A stretch of DNA of 64,000 bases from Nocardioides caldifontis. GTDB taxonomy: Bacteria; Actinomycetota; Actinomycetes; Propionibacteriales; Nocardioidaceae. The stretch lies in contig NZ_ML701735.1 of NCBI RefSeq assembly GCF_008087345.1, forward strand, positions 557,010 to 621,009. Direction: 5' to 3'. A program made the position numbers and the translations under genes. This document shows positions 1 through 8,788 of the stretch, in pieces (the first letter of the stretch is position 1; each line of letters begins with the position of its first letter). Below the pieces are notes generated by a model. The model was not told where the DNA came from. It ran no database searches and saw only the letters and a list, made by a program, of their open reading frames with translations.

Positions 1-324
1 GCGGTCCGCGAGCTCGCGGCGGCCGGCGTCGACGCCGTCGGCGCCAACTGCGGCCGCGGCCCGGAGGAGATGGCCAGCATCGCCGCGGAGCTCGTCGAGG
101 CCCGCGTCGACGGAGTGCTCGTCGTCGCGCAGTCCAACGCCGGGCTCCCGCAGGTCGTCGGCGACCACTTCGAGTACGACGCCACACCCGCGGACATGGC
201 CTCGCACGCCCGGCTGCTCGCCGACCTCGGGATCGACCTCGTCGGCGCGTGCTGCGGCTCCACCCCCGCCCACCTCGAGGCGATGCGCGACGCCCTGGGG
301 ACCGCGGTGGGCCGGTCCGGCTGA
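1..324 (+). CDS. Homocysteine S-methyltransferase family protein, C-terminal part (5' truncated by window)
   Basis: The reading frame is open from base 1 and stops at 324, giving the last 107 residues. The fragment has the zinc-site pattern of the Hcy-binding TIM barrel used by MetH and stand-alone homocysteine S-methyltransferases: a Cys in GANCGRG near the start and the Cys pair in GACCGST about 65 residues later. These three Cys residues bind the Zn that activates the homocysteine thiol in the family. The end just after the GACCGST strand and one helix matches a stand-alone enzyme or a protein ending with this domain. It does not match full MetH, which continues into pterin, B12 and reactivation domains. 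The substrate (methyl donor) cannot be judged from this fragment. Confidence 0.85.
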   Translation, partial: AVRELAAAGVDAVGANCGRGPEEMASIAAELVEARVDGVLVVAQSNAGLPQVVGDHFEYDATPADMASHARLLADLGIDLVGACCGSTPAHLEAMRDALGTAVGRSG

Positions 325-485
325 CCCGGCAGGTCCGGCCGGTCCGGCGGCTGCGCTGCTCAGTGCCGCCGCGGGCGGCGGGCCTCGCCCGGGAAGCCGG
401 ACCGGGTGTGCACACCAGGGCGTCCGGGCAGCGGCGGTGCCTCCGGCGAGACTGGCTCCACGTCCGGTCCGGCCATGCGGCGCGC

Positions 486-1418
486 CTAGGCGGGCCGTCC
501 GCTGCGGGCCTCCCGCTTCGCGGCAGCCTCCTCGCGCCGCTCCACGAACCTGCGCGCCTGCTCGTCCAGCTCCGCGATCGCCGCGGCCAGCTCCTCCCGT
601 GCGCGTTCGCCGTCCTCGTCGAGCCCCTCGAGCTCGAGCAACCGCCACTGCCGCACCAACGGCATCACGACGTCGTCGTGGTGGATCCGGAGGTCGTAGA
701 TGCCCGCCTTGGCCATCTGCACCGCCTTCCGGGTGAAGCCCGGGATGATCGCGCCCGGCATCTGGAACCCCATGACCTCGTCGGTGACCGCCCGCATCGT
801 CTCCCCTGGCGCCAGCTGCAGCGCCGCCTCGACGATGTTGCGGTAGAAGATCATGTGCAGGTTCTCGTCCTTCGACACGCGGGTGAGCAACCGCTCCGCC
901 ACCGGGTCCTCGGTGACCTTGCCGGTGTTGCGGTGGGAGACCCGGGTGGCGAGCTCCTGGAAGGACACGTAGGCGCAGACGTTGAGCAGCGGCTTGTCAC
1001 CGGAGTCGAACCCTGACTCCATCGTCTGCATCCGGGCCCGCTCCAGCTCGTCGGGGTCGACGCCGCGGGTCACCAGCAGGTAGTCCCGGATGCAGAACGC
1101 GTGGCGCCCCTCCTCGGCGGTCCACCGGTTCACCCACTCGCCCCACGCGCTCTCCCGGCCGAACGCCCGCTCGACCTCCCGGTGGTAGCTGGGGAGGTTG
1201 TCCTCGGTGAGGAGGTTCACCTCGAGCGCGGTGCGCGCGATCGGCGAGAGCGAGGACTGCTCCAGCGACCACGGCTCGCCCCCGAGCATCGAGAAGCTGC
1301 GCCCCTCGCTCCAGGGGACGTACTCGTGGGGCATCCAGTCCTGCGCGACCCGGAGGTGACGGTCGAGGTTCGCCTCGACGGTGGGTTCGAGCTCCTTCAG
1401 GAGCGCCGCGGTGTCCAT
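486..1418 (-). CDS. Acyl-[acyl-carrier-protein] desaturase (DesA type)
   Basis: A 310-residue soluble diiron desaturase that introduces a double bond into acyl-ACP chains. The six ferritin-like metal ligands are visible: E72, the EEGRH motif (E103xxH106), E155 in SFQELATRVSHRNTG, and the DENLH motif (E185xxH188). This is the plant stearoyl-ACP desaturase/mycobacterial DesA pattern, with no membrane segments. The frame is open 18 codons further upstream (to 1472). I chose ATG at 1418 because MDTAALLKELEP starts like the family and the upstream residues are Arg/Gly-rich read-through. It is transcribed divergently from the lipoprotein gene at 1531 across about 110 bp and is convergent with the gene to its left. 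The C-terminus (about residues 245-310) is highly charged and probably helical. Chain length and position specificity are not predictable from sequence. Confidence 0.9.
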   Translation of the reverse strand: MDTAALLKELEPTVEANLDRHLRVAQDWMPHEYVPWSEGRSFSMLGGEPWSLEQSSLSPIARTALEVNLLTEDNLPSYHREVERAFGRESAWGEWVNRWTAEEGRHAFCIRDYLLVTRGVDPDELERARMQTMESGFDSGDKPLLNVCAYVSFQELATRVSHRNTGKVTEDPVAERLLTRVSKDENLHMIFYRNIVEAALQLAPGETMRAVTDEVMGFQMPGAIIPGFTRKAVQMAKAGIYDLRIHHDDVVMPLVRQWRLLELEGLDEDGERAREELAAAIAELDEQARRFVERREEAAAKREARSGRPA

Positions 1419-1530
1419 ACCCCGGCCTACCACTTCGACGGCGCCGGCGGTAGGGCGGCGGCCGACCCTCATCCGCCACCGGTGGGACGGCTACCGTGGG
1501 ACCGGCCCACACCGGAGACTGGAGTCGCCG

Positions 1531-2625
1531 ATGCCCTCTCGCTGGCGGACCCTGGCGGCGTCGTGCTGCGCTGCCGTGCTGCTCGCCGGGTGCAGCGGCG
1601 GCTCCGACGAAGCGGATGCCTCGCCGGAGACCCCCAGCGCCTCGTCCGCAACGCCGGGCGACGAGCCGTCCGGCTCGCCGGAGCCTCACACCGGGGGCGA
1701 GACCCCCTCCGCCTCTCCCACGCCTCCCCCACCGGCGGTCTCCGTGCTCGGCCTCGCGGAGCAGGAGCACCGGGGCGACCGGCTGCGGCTGGGCGCGGTC
1801 CGGGAGCAGACGGCGGCGTACACGTCGTACGACGTCACCTACCGCAGCCGCTCGACGACGCGGCGGGGCGAGGAGTCCTACCGGATCAGCGGGGTCCTCA
1901 ACGTGCCGACGGGGCGCGGCCCCTTCCCCGCGGTGGTGCTCGCGCACGGCTACATCGACCCGGCCTACTACGAGCGCGGCCAGGGGATGACGCGGGAGCG
2001 CGGCTACCTCGCCGAGCGCGGCTACATCGCCTTCCACGTCGACTACCGCAACCACGCGGAGTCCGACGACGACCCACGGTTCCAGACCCGGATGCGGCTC
2101 GGCTACACCGCCGACGTGATCAACGCCGTGAAGGCGCTGCGGCTCTCGCGCGACGTGCCGGTCGCCGACGATCGGATCGCCCTGTTCGGCCGGTCGATGG
2201 GCGGTGGGGTGATCCTCAAGGCGCTCGTCGCCGAGCCGGGGCTGGTCCAGGCCGCCGCACCGTGGGCGTCGGTGTCGTCGATGGAGGCCGACAACTACCG
2301 CCAGTTCATCGCCCCCGACCCCGGCGACTCCGGGCTGCGCGACCAGCTCGCGAGGCTCCACGGCACGCCGGCCGAGAACCCCCGTTTCTGGCGGCAGAAC
2401 TCCTCGCGTCCCTACTTCGACCGGATCACCGAGCCGGTGCTGATGGTCCACGGTCGCGACGACGACACCTGCCCGCCCCCCTGGGCCACCGCGACCCAGC
2501 GTGCGCTGGTGGCGGCCGGCGTCGACTCGCGGCTGGTCTGGTACGACGACGGCCACGCCTTCGGACCGGCGTTCCTGGCCGCGATGGACCGGACGGTGCG
2601 GTTCTTCGACCGGCACCTGGGCTGA
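1531..2625 (+). CDS. Secreted alpha/beta-hydrolase lipoprotein (S9/dienelactone-hydrolase-like)
   Basis: A 364-residue exported lipoprotein. The signal sequence ends in a lipobox (LLAGC) and is followed by a Ser/Pro/Thr-rich linker of about 50 residues, then an alpha/beta-hydrolase domain. The catalytic triad can be placed: S222 in GRSMGGG, D310 in HGRDDD, H342 in DDGHAFG. The arrangement resembles prolyl-oligopeptidase-family (S9) peptidases and cell-surface acyl hydrolases, and sequence alone does not separate them. The start is ATG 1531, preceded by GGAGACTGGAG, because it places the positive n-region (MPSRWR) directly before the hydrophobic stretch. The frame itself is open to 1381. A TACCGT hexamer at 1492-1497 could be its -10. 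Substrate unknown. Confidence 0.85.
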   Translation: MPSRWRTLAASCCAAVLLAGCSGGSDEADASPETPSASSATPGDEPSGSPEPHTGGETPSASPTPPPPAVSVLGLAEQEHRGDRLRLGAVREQTAAYTSYDVTYRSRSTTRRGEESYRISGVLNVPTGRGPFPAVVLAHGYIDPAYYERGQGMTRERGYLAERGYIAFHVDYRNHAESDDDPRFQTRMRLGYTADVINAVKALRLSRDVPVADDRIALFGRSMGGGVILKALVAEPGLVQAAAPWASVSSMEADNYRQFIAPDPGDSGLRDQLARLHGTPAENPRFWRQNSSRPYFDRITEPVLMVHGRDDDTCPPPWATATQRALVAAGVDSRLVWYDDGHAFGPAFLAAMDRTVRFFDRHLG

Positions 2626-2655
2626 GCGGGCTGCTCGCCCGTCGGCCGGCGCCGC

Positions 2656-2661
2656 TACCGT
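2656..2661 (+). promoter_or_regulatory. Probable leaderless -10 (TACCGT) of the ynfA-like gene
   Basis: TACCGT fits the actinobacterial TANNNT -10 hexamer and ends 6 nt before the GTG start at 2668. That spacing would place the transcription start on or beside the start codon. No Shine-Dalgarno is present, consistent with a leaderless mRNA. Confidence 0.5.
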
Positions 2662-2667
2662 GCGGGC

Positions 2668-3003
2668 GTGGACGTCGCCCGCAGCATCGCCCTGTTCGTC
2701 CTGGCCGCGCTCGCCGAGATCGGCGGCGCCTGGCTCGTCTGGCAAGGGGTCCGGGAGCACCGCGGCTGGGTGTGGATCGGGCTCGGTGTGCTCGCCCTCG
2801 GCGCCTACGGCTTCGTCGCGACGCTCCAGCCGGACGCCCACTTCGGCCGCATCCTCGCGGCGTACGGCGGCGTCTTCGTCGCCGGCTCGCTGGCGTGGGG
2901 GATGGTCGTCGACGGCTTCCGTCCGGACCGGTACGACGTGCTCGGCGCCCTGGTCTGCCTCGCCGGCGTCGCCGTGATCATGTACGCCCCGCGCGGCGCC
3001 TGA
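2668..3003 (+). CDS. YnfA family (UPF0060) small membrane protein
   Basis: A 111-residue protein with four predicted membrane helices (about residues 5-25, 33-52, 62-82, 88-106). Early in helix 1 it has the family signature [12 protein letters not shown], and near the end the conserved D[19 protein letters not shown] stretch. YnfA proteins are SMR-like four-helix membrane proteins and some are linked to multidrug efflux. No substrate can be assigned here. The GTG at 2668 is chosen because it gives a normal-length family member and lies 6 nt after a TACCGT -10. It stands alone between the hydrolase (42 bp upstream) and the amidase. Its stop codon is part of a palindrome. Confidence 0.85.
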   Translation: MDVARSIALFVLAALAEIGGAWLVWQGVREHRGWVWIGLGVLALGAYGFVATLQPDAHFGRILAAYGGVFVAGSLAWGMVVDGFRPDRYDVLGALVCLAGVAVIMYAPRGA

Positions 3004-3025
3004 GGGATCCCTCACGCCCGGGCGT
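3001..3025. repeat. Two abutting perfect palindromes after the ynfA-like gene
   Basis: TGAGGGATCCCTCA (3001-3014) includes the stop codon and is a perfect 14-bp palindrome. It shares its last base with ACGCCCGGGCGT (3014-3025), a perfect 12-bp palindrome. Together they can form one or two hairpins between the ynfA-like gene and the amidase gene. There is no U-tract, so they may be an actinobacterial hairpin terminator or a protein-binding site for the amidase promoter just downstream. Confidence 0.4.
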
Positions 3026-3086
3026 GGGAGGTCGCGCTGGGACGGATGTGTTACGCATGATGCTGGAGGTACGAAGGGGGACAGCC

Positions 3087-4289
3087 ATGCCCAACCCGAA
3101 TCAACGGCCCGTCCGCCGGCGCCCGCTGCTGCTCGCGCTGGTGGGCAGCGGCGCCGCCCTGACCGGTGTCGGCGTCGCCGCGCGCACCGGGCTACTGCCC
3201 GAGGGCGACGGGGACGACCGTGCGGACGGGGTGCTGCGGCTCGCCGGCAGCGACCCGACGATGCCCGCCCTCGACCTGCCGCTGACCGACGACCTCCTGC
3301 AACCGCAGGGGACGCGGCAGTGGACGACCGGCCGGCTGGACACGACGACGTTCACGATGGTCGGCGCCACGTGGCGGCACGGCGAGGTCGAGCCGGTGGT
3401 GGAGGTGAGCACCCGGGTCGACGGCGCCTGGCAGTCCTGGCAGCCGCTGCCGCACGTCCACCTGCCCGTCGACGGCGCCGAGGCCGCGTCGGGGGCGGCC
3501 AGGGACGGCACCGACGTGGCCTGGACCGGTCCGGCGGACGGCGTGCGGGTGCGGGTGCGCGGCCAACGCCCCGCCGACCTCCAGCTGGTGCTGCTCCACC
3601 CCGAGCCCCTCCCCGCCGACACCGCGGTCGGAGCCGCCGGCACCTCCCGCGTCACCGCCGGCTCACGATCCCGCACGGACCCGCTCCGGCCCGAGTTCCT
3701 CGGCCGGCGCCACTGGGGCGCCAAGGAGCGGTGGCGCAACGGCGGGCCGTCGTACAACGCCACCATCAAGCAGGTGCACGTCCACCACACGGCGAACAGC
3801 AACAGCTACTCCCGCAAGGACGTCCCCGCGATGATCCGGGGGATGTACCGGTACCACACCAAGAGCCTCGGTTGGTCCGACATCGGGTACAACTTCCTCG
3901 TCGACAAGTTCGGCCGGATCTGGGTCGGCCGCGCGGGCGGGCCGCGGAAGGCCGTGCGCGGCGCCCACACCCTCGGGTTCAACGGGAAGTCGACCGGCGT
4001 CGCGGTGATCGGCAACTTCGAGACCGCCGTGCCGAGCAACCAGGTGCTCAACGCGCTCGCGCGGATCGCGGCGTGGAAGCTGCACATGTACGGACGGAAC
4101 CCGCGCGGCCGCGTCCGGGTGGTCTCCGAGGGCAGCGACCGGTTCCGCGACGGCAGGCGCGTCGAGCTGCCCGTCATCGACGGGCACCGGGACACCAACC
4201 AGACGGCGTGCCCGGGAAAGCACCTCTACCACGCGCTGCCGAAGGTCCGGCGCCGCGCGAAGCGCCGGATCGCCCGGCTGGCGACGTAG
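3087..4289 (+). CDS. Secreted N-acetylmuramoyl-L-alanine amidase (Amidase_2/PGRP type)
   Basis: A 400-residue exported protein. The N-terminus RPVRRRPLLLALVGSGAAL looks like an Arg-rich (possibly Tat-type) signal. Residues of about 60-190 form a beta-rich region of unknown role. The Amidase_2/peptidoglycan-recognition domain covers about 205-400. Probable Zn ligands are H233 or H234 in HVHHTA, H367 in GHRDTNQ and C375 in TACPG, as in family members that cut the amide between MurNAc and L-Ala. The tail is strongly basic (KVRRRAKRRIARL). The start at ATG 3087 follows GAAGGGGGA, although the frame is open for 660 codons upstream. It converges with the SARP regulator gene, with 22 bp between the stops. 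It probably acts in cell-wall turnover. Confidence 0.88.
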   Translation: MPNPNQRPVRRRPLLLALVGSGAALTGVGVAARTGLLPEGDGDDRADGVLRLAGSDPTMPALDLPLTDDLLQPQGTRQWTTGRLDTTTFTMVGATWRHGEVEPVVEVSTRVDGAWQSWQPLPHVHLPVDGAEAASGAARDGTDVAWTGPADGVRVRVRGQRPADLQLVLLHPEPLPADTAVGAAGTSRVTAGSRSRTDPLRPEFLGRRHWGAKERWRNGGPSYNATIKQVHVHHTANSNSYSRKDVPAMIRGMYRYHTKSLGWSDIGYNFLVDKFGRIWVGRAGGPRKAVRGAHTLGFNGKSTGVAVIGNFETAVPSNQVLNALARIAAWKLHMYGRNPRGRVRVVSEGSDRFRDGRRVELPVIDGHRDTNQTACPGKHLYHALPKVRRRAKRRIARLAT

Positions 4290-4311
4290 CACCGACCGGG
4301 TGGCCGGCGCG

Positions 4312-7300
4312 TCAGCCGTGGCCCGTCTCCACCACGTCGAGGCTCCTGGTGGCGGTGGCCCGGCAGCGCTCGGCGTCGTGGACGTGGCCGGCCTCCCCGA
4401 AGAGCCGGCCCGCCTGCGCCAGCAGCTCCCGGGCCTCGTCGTCCCTGCCCTCGCCACGCGCCACGTGGGCGGCCGCCTCGAGCACGGCGCCGGTCCAGGC
4501 CGTGCCGTCCCAGTGGGCCGCCGACGATTCGGCGAGCGCGAGGTAGCGGCGCGCCCGGGGCAGGTCCCCTGCGTCCGCGCACGCCCGGGCGGCGGGCACC
4601 GCCAGCATCACGTCGCAGAACTGGCAGTGGTCCTGGTCCCCGATCGTCGCCTCGGCCCGGTCGAGCGCCGCGAGCGCCGTCGACGGGTGGGGGGCGGCGT
4701 CGATCAGCGAGCCGTAGATGCGCTGCAGCAGGTGCATGCTGATCACCGTCCACCGCGCCAGCGGGATCGCCTCCTCCAGCAGCTCTCGCGCCTCGACTGG
4801 CCGGCCCTGGCGCAGCCGCACCTCGGCCAGCCGCTGCAGGCTGTGCGCGTGCCCGGCCGGGGCGTCGATCTCGCGGTGCAGCGCCACCGCCTCGGCGAGC
4901 TCCCGCTCCGCGGTCGTCAGGTCGCCGTGGAGCAGCGCAGCCTCGCCGATCAACGCGGTCGCGAAGGCGATCCCTCGCAGCGCACCGGTCCGGCCGGCAC
5001 GCCGCCGGAGCTCCTCCGCCTCGTCGATCACCTGCTCGTAGGGCATCGGCCCGTAGAGGAGGTACTCCGCGACGCAGAGGTGCGCGTCGAAGACGGTCAC
5101 GGCGAGCCGCTCCCGCCCGTGCGTGCGGTGCATCTCCTGGCGGAACCGCTCGAACCACTCGCCCCGCTGGTGGGCCACCAGCCCCTGCAGCGCCACCAGG
5201 TCGACGAGCTGCCAGTTCTCCTCGGCGACGTCCAGCACGTCGAGCAGGTCGCGGGCGCTGCTGCTGATGTCCCAGGCGCCGTCGGTGTCCCCGCTGAACT
5301 GCGCCACGTAGCCGCGGGCCAGCATGATCGCGGCGTCCGCACGGTCACCCTCGGAGCCGAGCCCGGCGAGCGCCGACCGGGCCGTGTCGAGGTCGCCGGT
5401 GATGCAGGCGACGCGCGCCAGCCGCGCCCGCACCAGCCTGCGCGTGGTCCCTTCGGTGTGCGGCAGCGCCTGCTGGTACGCCGCCAGCGCGCCCGGGTCT
5501 CCCAGCGCCATCAGCAGGTCGCCCCGCCTCGCGAGCAAGTGGCCACGGTCCCCCGGACCCGCGTGGTCCACCACCGCGTCGACCAGGGCGAGCGCATCCC
5601 GGTAGGCCCCGAGCGCACCCGCGGTCTCCACCGCGCGGAGCACGAACGGCACCGCCTTGGCAGGGGTGCCCGCCAGCACGAGGTGGTGGGCGACCCGGAC
5701 CGGCTCCGCCCCGGCGGCAGCCAGCCGCTCGGCGACCACGCGGCTCGCCGCCACGCGCTCGTGGGCGGCGAGCGAGTCCAGGACCGCCTCGCGCACCAGC
5801 GGGTGGCGGAACCGGTGCCCGCACTCCGTCGGCTCCACGACGAGGGACGCGGTGCTGATCTCCAGGTGGCGGTAGGCCTCCTCGTCCCCGCCGTCGGCGA
5901 GGAGCAGGAGCTCGTCGGTGGTGAACTCCGTCCCGAGCACGGCGAGCCTCGCCAACGTGGTCATCACCGCTGCGGGGAGGGACGGCAGCACCGCCTCCCG
6001 CCGCCCTTCGGCGCGGACCCGCGCGGCCTCCAGGGCGGCGAACGGGATCCCGCCGCTGACCCGCCACACCTCGTCCACGACCTCCTCGTCCAACCCCGGG
6101 AAGCCGGCCCCCACCAGCCGCCGGGTCGCCGCCTCGTCGAGAGGCTCGACGTCGAGGGTGCCGTCACGGCTCCGCCCCAGGTCGGCGAGGCTGACGCGCA
6201 GCTCGGGCCTGAGCGCGGGCCGGTGGGCCACCAGGACGAGCGCCCGCTCCTGTTCTGCACAACGTGACAAGAAATGGAGCAACCGGGCCGACGCGTCGTC
6301 GGCGTCGTGCACGTCGTCGACGACCAGCAGCAGGCCCCGCCCGGCCGCCGCCAGCCGGACGAGCTCCGCGGCAGCGACGAAGAGCCGCTGGTGGGCAGAC
6401 TCGCCGTTCCAGCTCAGCTCCTTGCCGACGAGGGCCCGGTCCAGCTCCTCGCGGTAGGCGTCGTCGAGCCCGTCGAGGAGCGCCGGGTGCGCCCGACAGA
6501 GGTTGCGCAACGCGTCGAGCACGGGCGCGTAGGGCCACGACCACTCGACCGCGGACGCGTTGCCGCGGCAGGTCCGCCACCCCAGCCGGCGGGCGGCCGC
6601 CTCGGCGAGCCCGAGCAACGCACTCTTCCCCACGCCGGCCGGCCCGCGGAGCACGAGCGCGCCGCCCTGGCCGCGGTCGGCGGCGGCGAGCCTGGCGCGG
6701 ATGCGGTCCCCGTCGCGACGGCGCCCCACCAGCCGCGTGCCTTCCTTCGCCCGCGCGCCCGCAGGAGCCTGGCTCGCCACCTGCGACGCGGTGCCGGTTG
6801 GAGGTGCGGGGTCGGGCACGGCCAGGGCGCGGAGCAGCCGCTGCCGCAGGGCCTCGACCTGCTGGCCGGGACCGGCCCCGAGCTCGCGGCTCATCGCCCG
6901 CTCCAGCCGCTCGAGCTGGCGGAGCGCGGCTCGCGGGTCGCCGCGGTCGATGTGACGCCGGGCGACCGCGAGCTGCGCCTCCTCGTCGGCCGGGTCGAGC
7001 TCGACGAGCTCCTCCCACCGCTCGGCGACCCGGAGCAGCTCCCGGTGCACCGTCTCCACCTGCGCCCGGGGCTCCTCGGTCCACGGTTCGTAGGGGTCCT
7101 CGGGGAGCAGCGGACCGCCGTACAGCTCGAGGGCCTGCGCCGCCAGCGCCGGGTCGTGGCCGGCCAGTGCCCTGCGGCCCGCGGAGAGGAACGTCCCGAC
7201 GTCGACCTCGACGTCACGGTCGGGCAGCAGCCGCACCTGGTCCTGACGGAGGGTCACCGCGTCGTTCGCGCCGATGGCGCGGCGCGCGTAGTGGGCGGCC

Positions 7301-7506
7301 TTGTGCAGCCGGGGCACCGTCGACTCGACGGGCAGCCTCGGCCAGAGCGCCTCGAGGACCTGCTCGCGGTGGAGCCGGTGACCCGGCGCGAGGGCGAGGA
7401 GCTTGACCAGCGCCGTGGCCGGCCGCCGGACCCATGCCGACTCGGGGACACCCGTCTCCCCGACCGTGACCTGGAAGCCCCCGAGCAGCCGGATGCGAAC
7501 GCTCAC
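4312..7506 (-). CDS. Large SARP-type transcriptional regulator (wHTH + BTAD + AAA/NTPase + TPR-like)
   Basis: A 1064-residue regulator. Domain order: OmpR-like winged helix (about 4-98), bacterial transcriptional activation domain BTAD (about 100-230), linker, P-loop NTPase with Walker A GPAGVGKS (288-295) and Walker B LLLVVDDVHDADD (about 392-404), then a long helical repeat region rich in Ala/Leu/Arg to the end. This is the architecture of large SARP/AfsR-like activators. Unlike LAL regulators it has no C-terminal LuxR helix-turn-helix, so the N-terminal wHTH should bind DNA. SARPs typically bind direct repeats spaced 11 or 22 bp. Such repeats occur at 9869-9898 ahead of the operon in which this is the last gene. 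GTG 7506 is preceded by CCGGAGGG. Ligand or signal unknown. Confidence 0.88.
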   Translation of the reverse strand: MSVRIRLLGGFQVTVGETGVPESAWVRRPATALVKLLALAPGHRLHREQVLEALWPRLPVESTVPRLHKAAHYARRAIGANDAVTLRQDQVRLLPDRDVEVDVGTFLSAGRRALAGHDPALAAQALELYGGPLLPEDPYEPWTEEPRAQVETVHRELLRVAERWEELVELDPADEEAQLAVARRHIDRGDPRAALRQLERLERAMSRELGAGPGQQVEALRQRLLRALAVPDPAPPTGTASQVASQAPAGARAKEGTRLVGRRRDGDRIRARLAAADRGQGGALVLRGPAGVGKSALLGLAEAAARRLGWRTCRGNASAVEWSWPYAPVLDALRNLCRAHPALLDGLDDAYREELDRALVGKELSWNGESAHQRLFVAAAELVRLAAAGRGLLLVVDDVHDADDASARLLHFLSRCAEQERALVLVAHRPALRPELRVSLADLGRSRDGTLDVEPLDEAATRRLVGAGFPGLDEEVVDEVWRVSGGIPFAALEAARVRAEGRREAVLPSLPAAVMTTLARLAVLGTEFTTDELLLLADGGDEEAYRHLEISTASLVVEPTECGHRFRHPLVREAVLDSLAAHERVAASRVVAERLAAAGAEPVRVAHHLVLAGTPAKAVPFVLRAVETAGALGAYRDALALVDAVVDHAGPGDRGHLLARRGDLLMALGDPGALAAYQQALPHTEGTTRRLVRARLARVACITGDLDTARSALAGLGSEGDRADAAIMLARGYVAQFSGDTDGAWDISSSARDLLDVLDVAEENWQLVDLVALQGLVAHQRGEWFERFRQEMHRTHGRERLAVTVFDAHLCVAEYLLYGPMPYEQVIDEAEELRRRAGRTGALRGIAFATALIGEAALLHGDLTTAERELAEAVALHREIDAPAGHAHSLQRLAEVRLRQGRPVEARELLEEAIPLARWTVISMHLLQRIYGSLIDAAPHPSTALAALDRAEATIGDQDHCQFCDVMLAVPAARACADAGDLPRARRYLALAESSAAHWDGTAWTGAVLEAAAHVARGEGRDDEARELLAQAGRLFGEAGHVHDAERCRATATRSLDVVETGHG

Positions 7507-7556
7507 CGTCGTCGTCTCCCTCCGGGGAGCGACGTTACCGACCGCTCGCCCGGTTG

Positions 7557-8753
7557 TCAGGGGGCGAGGACGCCGACCGGGGTGGGCGGCGTGGACCGGT
7601 GCGGCAGCCCGTCCAGCCCGGCCAGGTGGTTCACCTCGTCGCTCATCGCGGAGCTGACCCAGCGCAGCAGCGCCTCGATCCGGGGCTGGTCCCAGTCGTA
7701 GCCGGCGATCGCCTCGGTGGCGGCGAAGAGCTGGGCGGAGAGCGCGAGCCGGGTGCCCTCGTAGGCCGCGCCCGCCGCGCGGGCCGATCCGCCGCCGAGG
7801 ACGTCCAGGAGCGACGAGGCCAGCAGCTCGGCGTCCCGGAGCGCGTCGGTGATCCCGTGGGCGGTGATCGCGTCCTTGAAGTAGCCGGCGTCGCCGACCA
7901 GTGCCCATCCCGGCCCCCAGGACCGGCGCAGGAACCCCGGCTCCCCGCGCCACCCGTGCAGCCGCCCGTGCGGCCGTCCCGCGAGGACGTTCTCGGCCAG
8001 CCCCGGCGCGACGCGGCGGAGCAGCGTGGTGAACGCCGCCTCGGAGCCGGCGCGCCGCAGCCCCCGGAGCCGTTCGGCGGTGGTGGAGACGAAGACGCAC
8101 GCGAGCCCGTCGCCGGTCGGGATGACGCCCGCGGCGGCGCGGTCGCCGTACGCCCACTCGTAGCCGTCCGCGGCCACCCCCTCGACGTAGCGGTAGAGCG
8201 TCGCGCCTCCGCGGACACCGCGTCGGAGGACGGCGGCACCTGCCCGGGCCGCGACCGTGGAGCGGAGCCCGTCGGCGCCGACGGTCAGCGCCGCCGGCAG
8301 CACGAGGCGACCCGACGGGCCCTGCGTCACGACCCCGCCGACGCGGCCGTGGCGGTCGCGGAGCAGGTCGAGGACCGTCACGCGGTGCAGCACGTGTGCG
8401 CCCGCGTCGGCGGCCGCGTCCACGAGCACCCGGTCCAGCAGGGCGCGCCGGGGCGCGTAGAGCGCGTCGACGCCGGCGGAGGGTCGGATCGTGACCGGCA
8501 CGGTGCGGCCGTCGGCGTAGTGGAAGGTGGTGCGCCGCACCGCCGGCGTGCCGGCCGCGACCACGGCGGGCAGGAGGCCCCACCGCGACAGCTGCAGCAC
8601 GCCGGCGCGCATCAGCGCGTGGGTGGAGGGCGTGTCGCTGCCGTACGCCGAGCGGTCGACCACTGCCACACGTGCCCCGGCACGGGCCAGCAGCATCGCG
8701 GTCGAGGCGCCGGCCACCCGGCCTCCGACCACCACCACGTCGTAGTGGCTCAT
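7557..8753 (-). CDS. NAD(P)/FAD-dependent oxidoreductase (geranylgeranyl-reductase/PHBH-like)
   Basis: A 398-residue flavoprotein. The N-terminal dinucleotide-binding motif is VVVVGGRVAGASTAMLLARAG (G at 10, 11, 15), followed by an acidic/basic ribose-binding turn VVDRSAYGSDTPSTH. The second FAD motif is around VGADGLRS (GD/DG-type), and the third is GWALVGDAGYFKDAITAHGITDAL, where GD binds the ribityl/pyrophosphate. The substrate is not predictable. Of the two possible starts (GTG 8756, ATG 8753) the ATG is chosen for its 5-nt spacing to the GGAGG at 8759-8763. It is third in the MaoC-OsmC-FAD-SARP run, with 35 bp to the OsmC gene and 50 bp to the regulator, so it is probably a catabolic or tailoring enzyme controlled by that regulator. 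Confidence 0.85.
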   Translation of the reverse strand: MSHYDVVVVGGRVAGASTAMLLARAGARVAVVDRSAYGSDTPSTHALMRAGVLQLSRWGLLPAVVAAGTPAVRRTTFHYADGRTVPVTIRPSAGVDALYAPRRALLDRVLVDAAADAGAHVLHRVTVLDLLRDRHGRVGGVVTQGPSGRLVLPAALTVGADGLRSTVAARAGAAVLRRGVRGGATLYRYVEGVAADGYEWAYGDRAAAGVIPTGDGLACVFVSTTAERLRGLRRAGSEAAFTTLLRRVAPGLAENVLAGRPHGRLHGWRGEPGFLRRSWGPGWALVGDAGYFKDAITAHGITDALRDAELLASSLLDVLGGGSARAAGAAYEGTRLALSAQLFAATEAIAGYDWDQPRIEALLRWVSSAMSDEVNHLAGLDGLPHRSTPPTPVGVLAP

Positions 8754-8788
8754 CACGCCCTCCGTTCCCGAGGTGTCCGTCGTCCTGG

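Noticed and set aside
325-485. Small gene between the methyltransferase fragment and the desaturase
   Set aside because: 161 bp convergent space; open frames there are shadows with no ribosome site.
997-3015. 672-residue minus-strand open frame
   Set aside because: Arg/Gly/Ala-rich shadow of the desaturase, hydrolase and ynfA-like genes, with no domain pattern.
1101-3086. Long open frame running into the amidase gene from 1101
   Set aside because: It crosses the desaturase, hydrolase and ynfA-like genes in another frame. The real amidase start with Shine-Dalgarno and signal peptide is at 3087.
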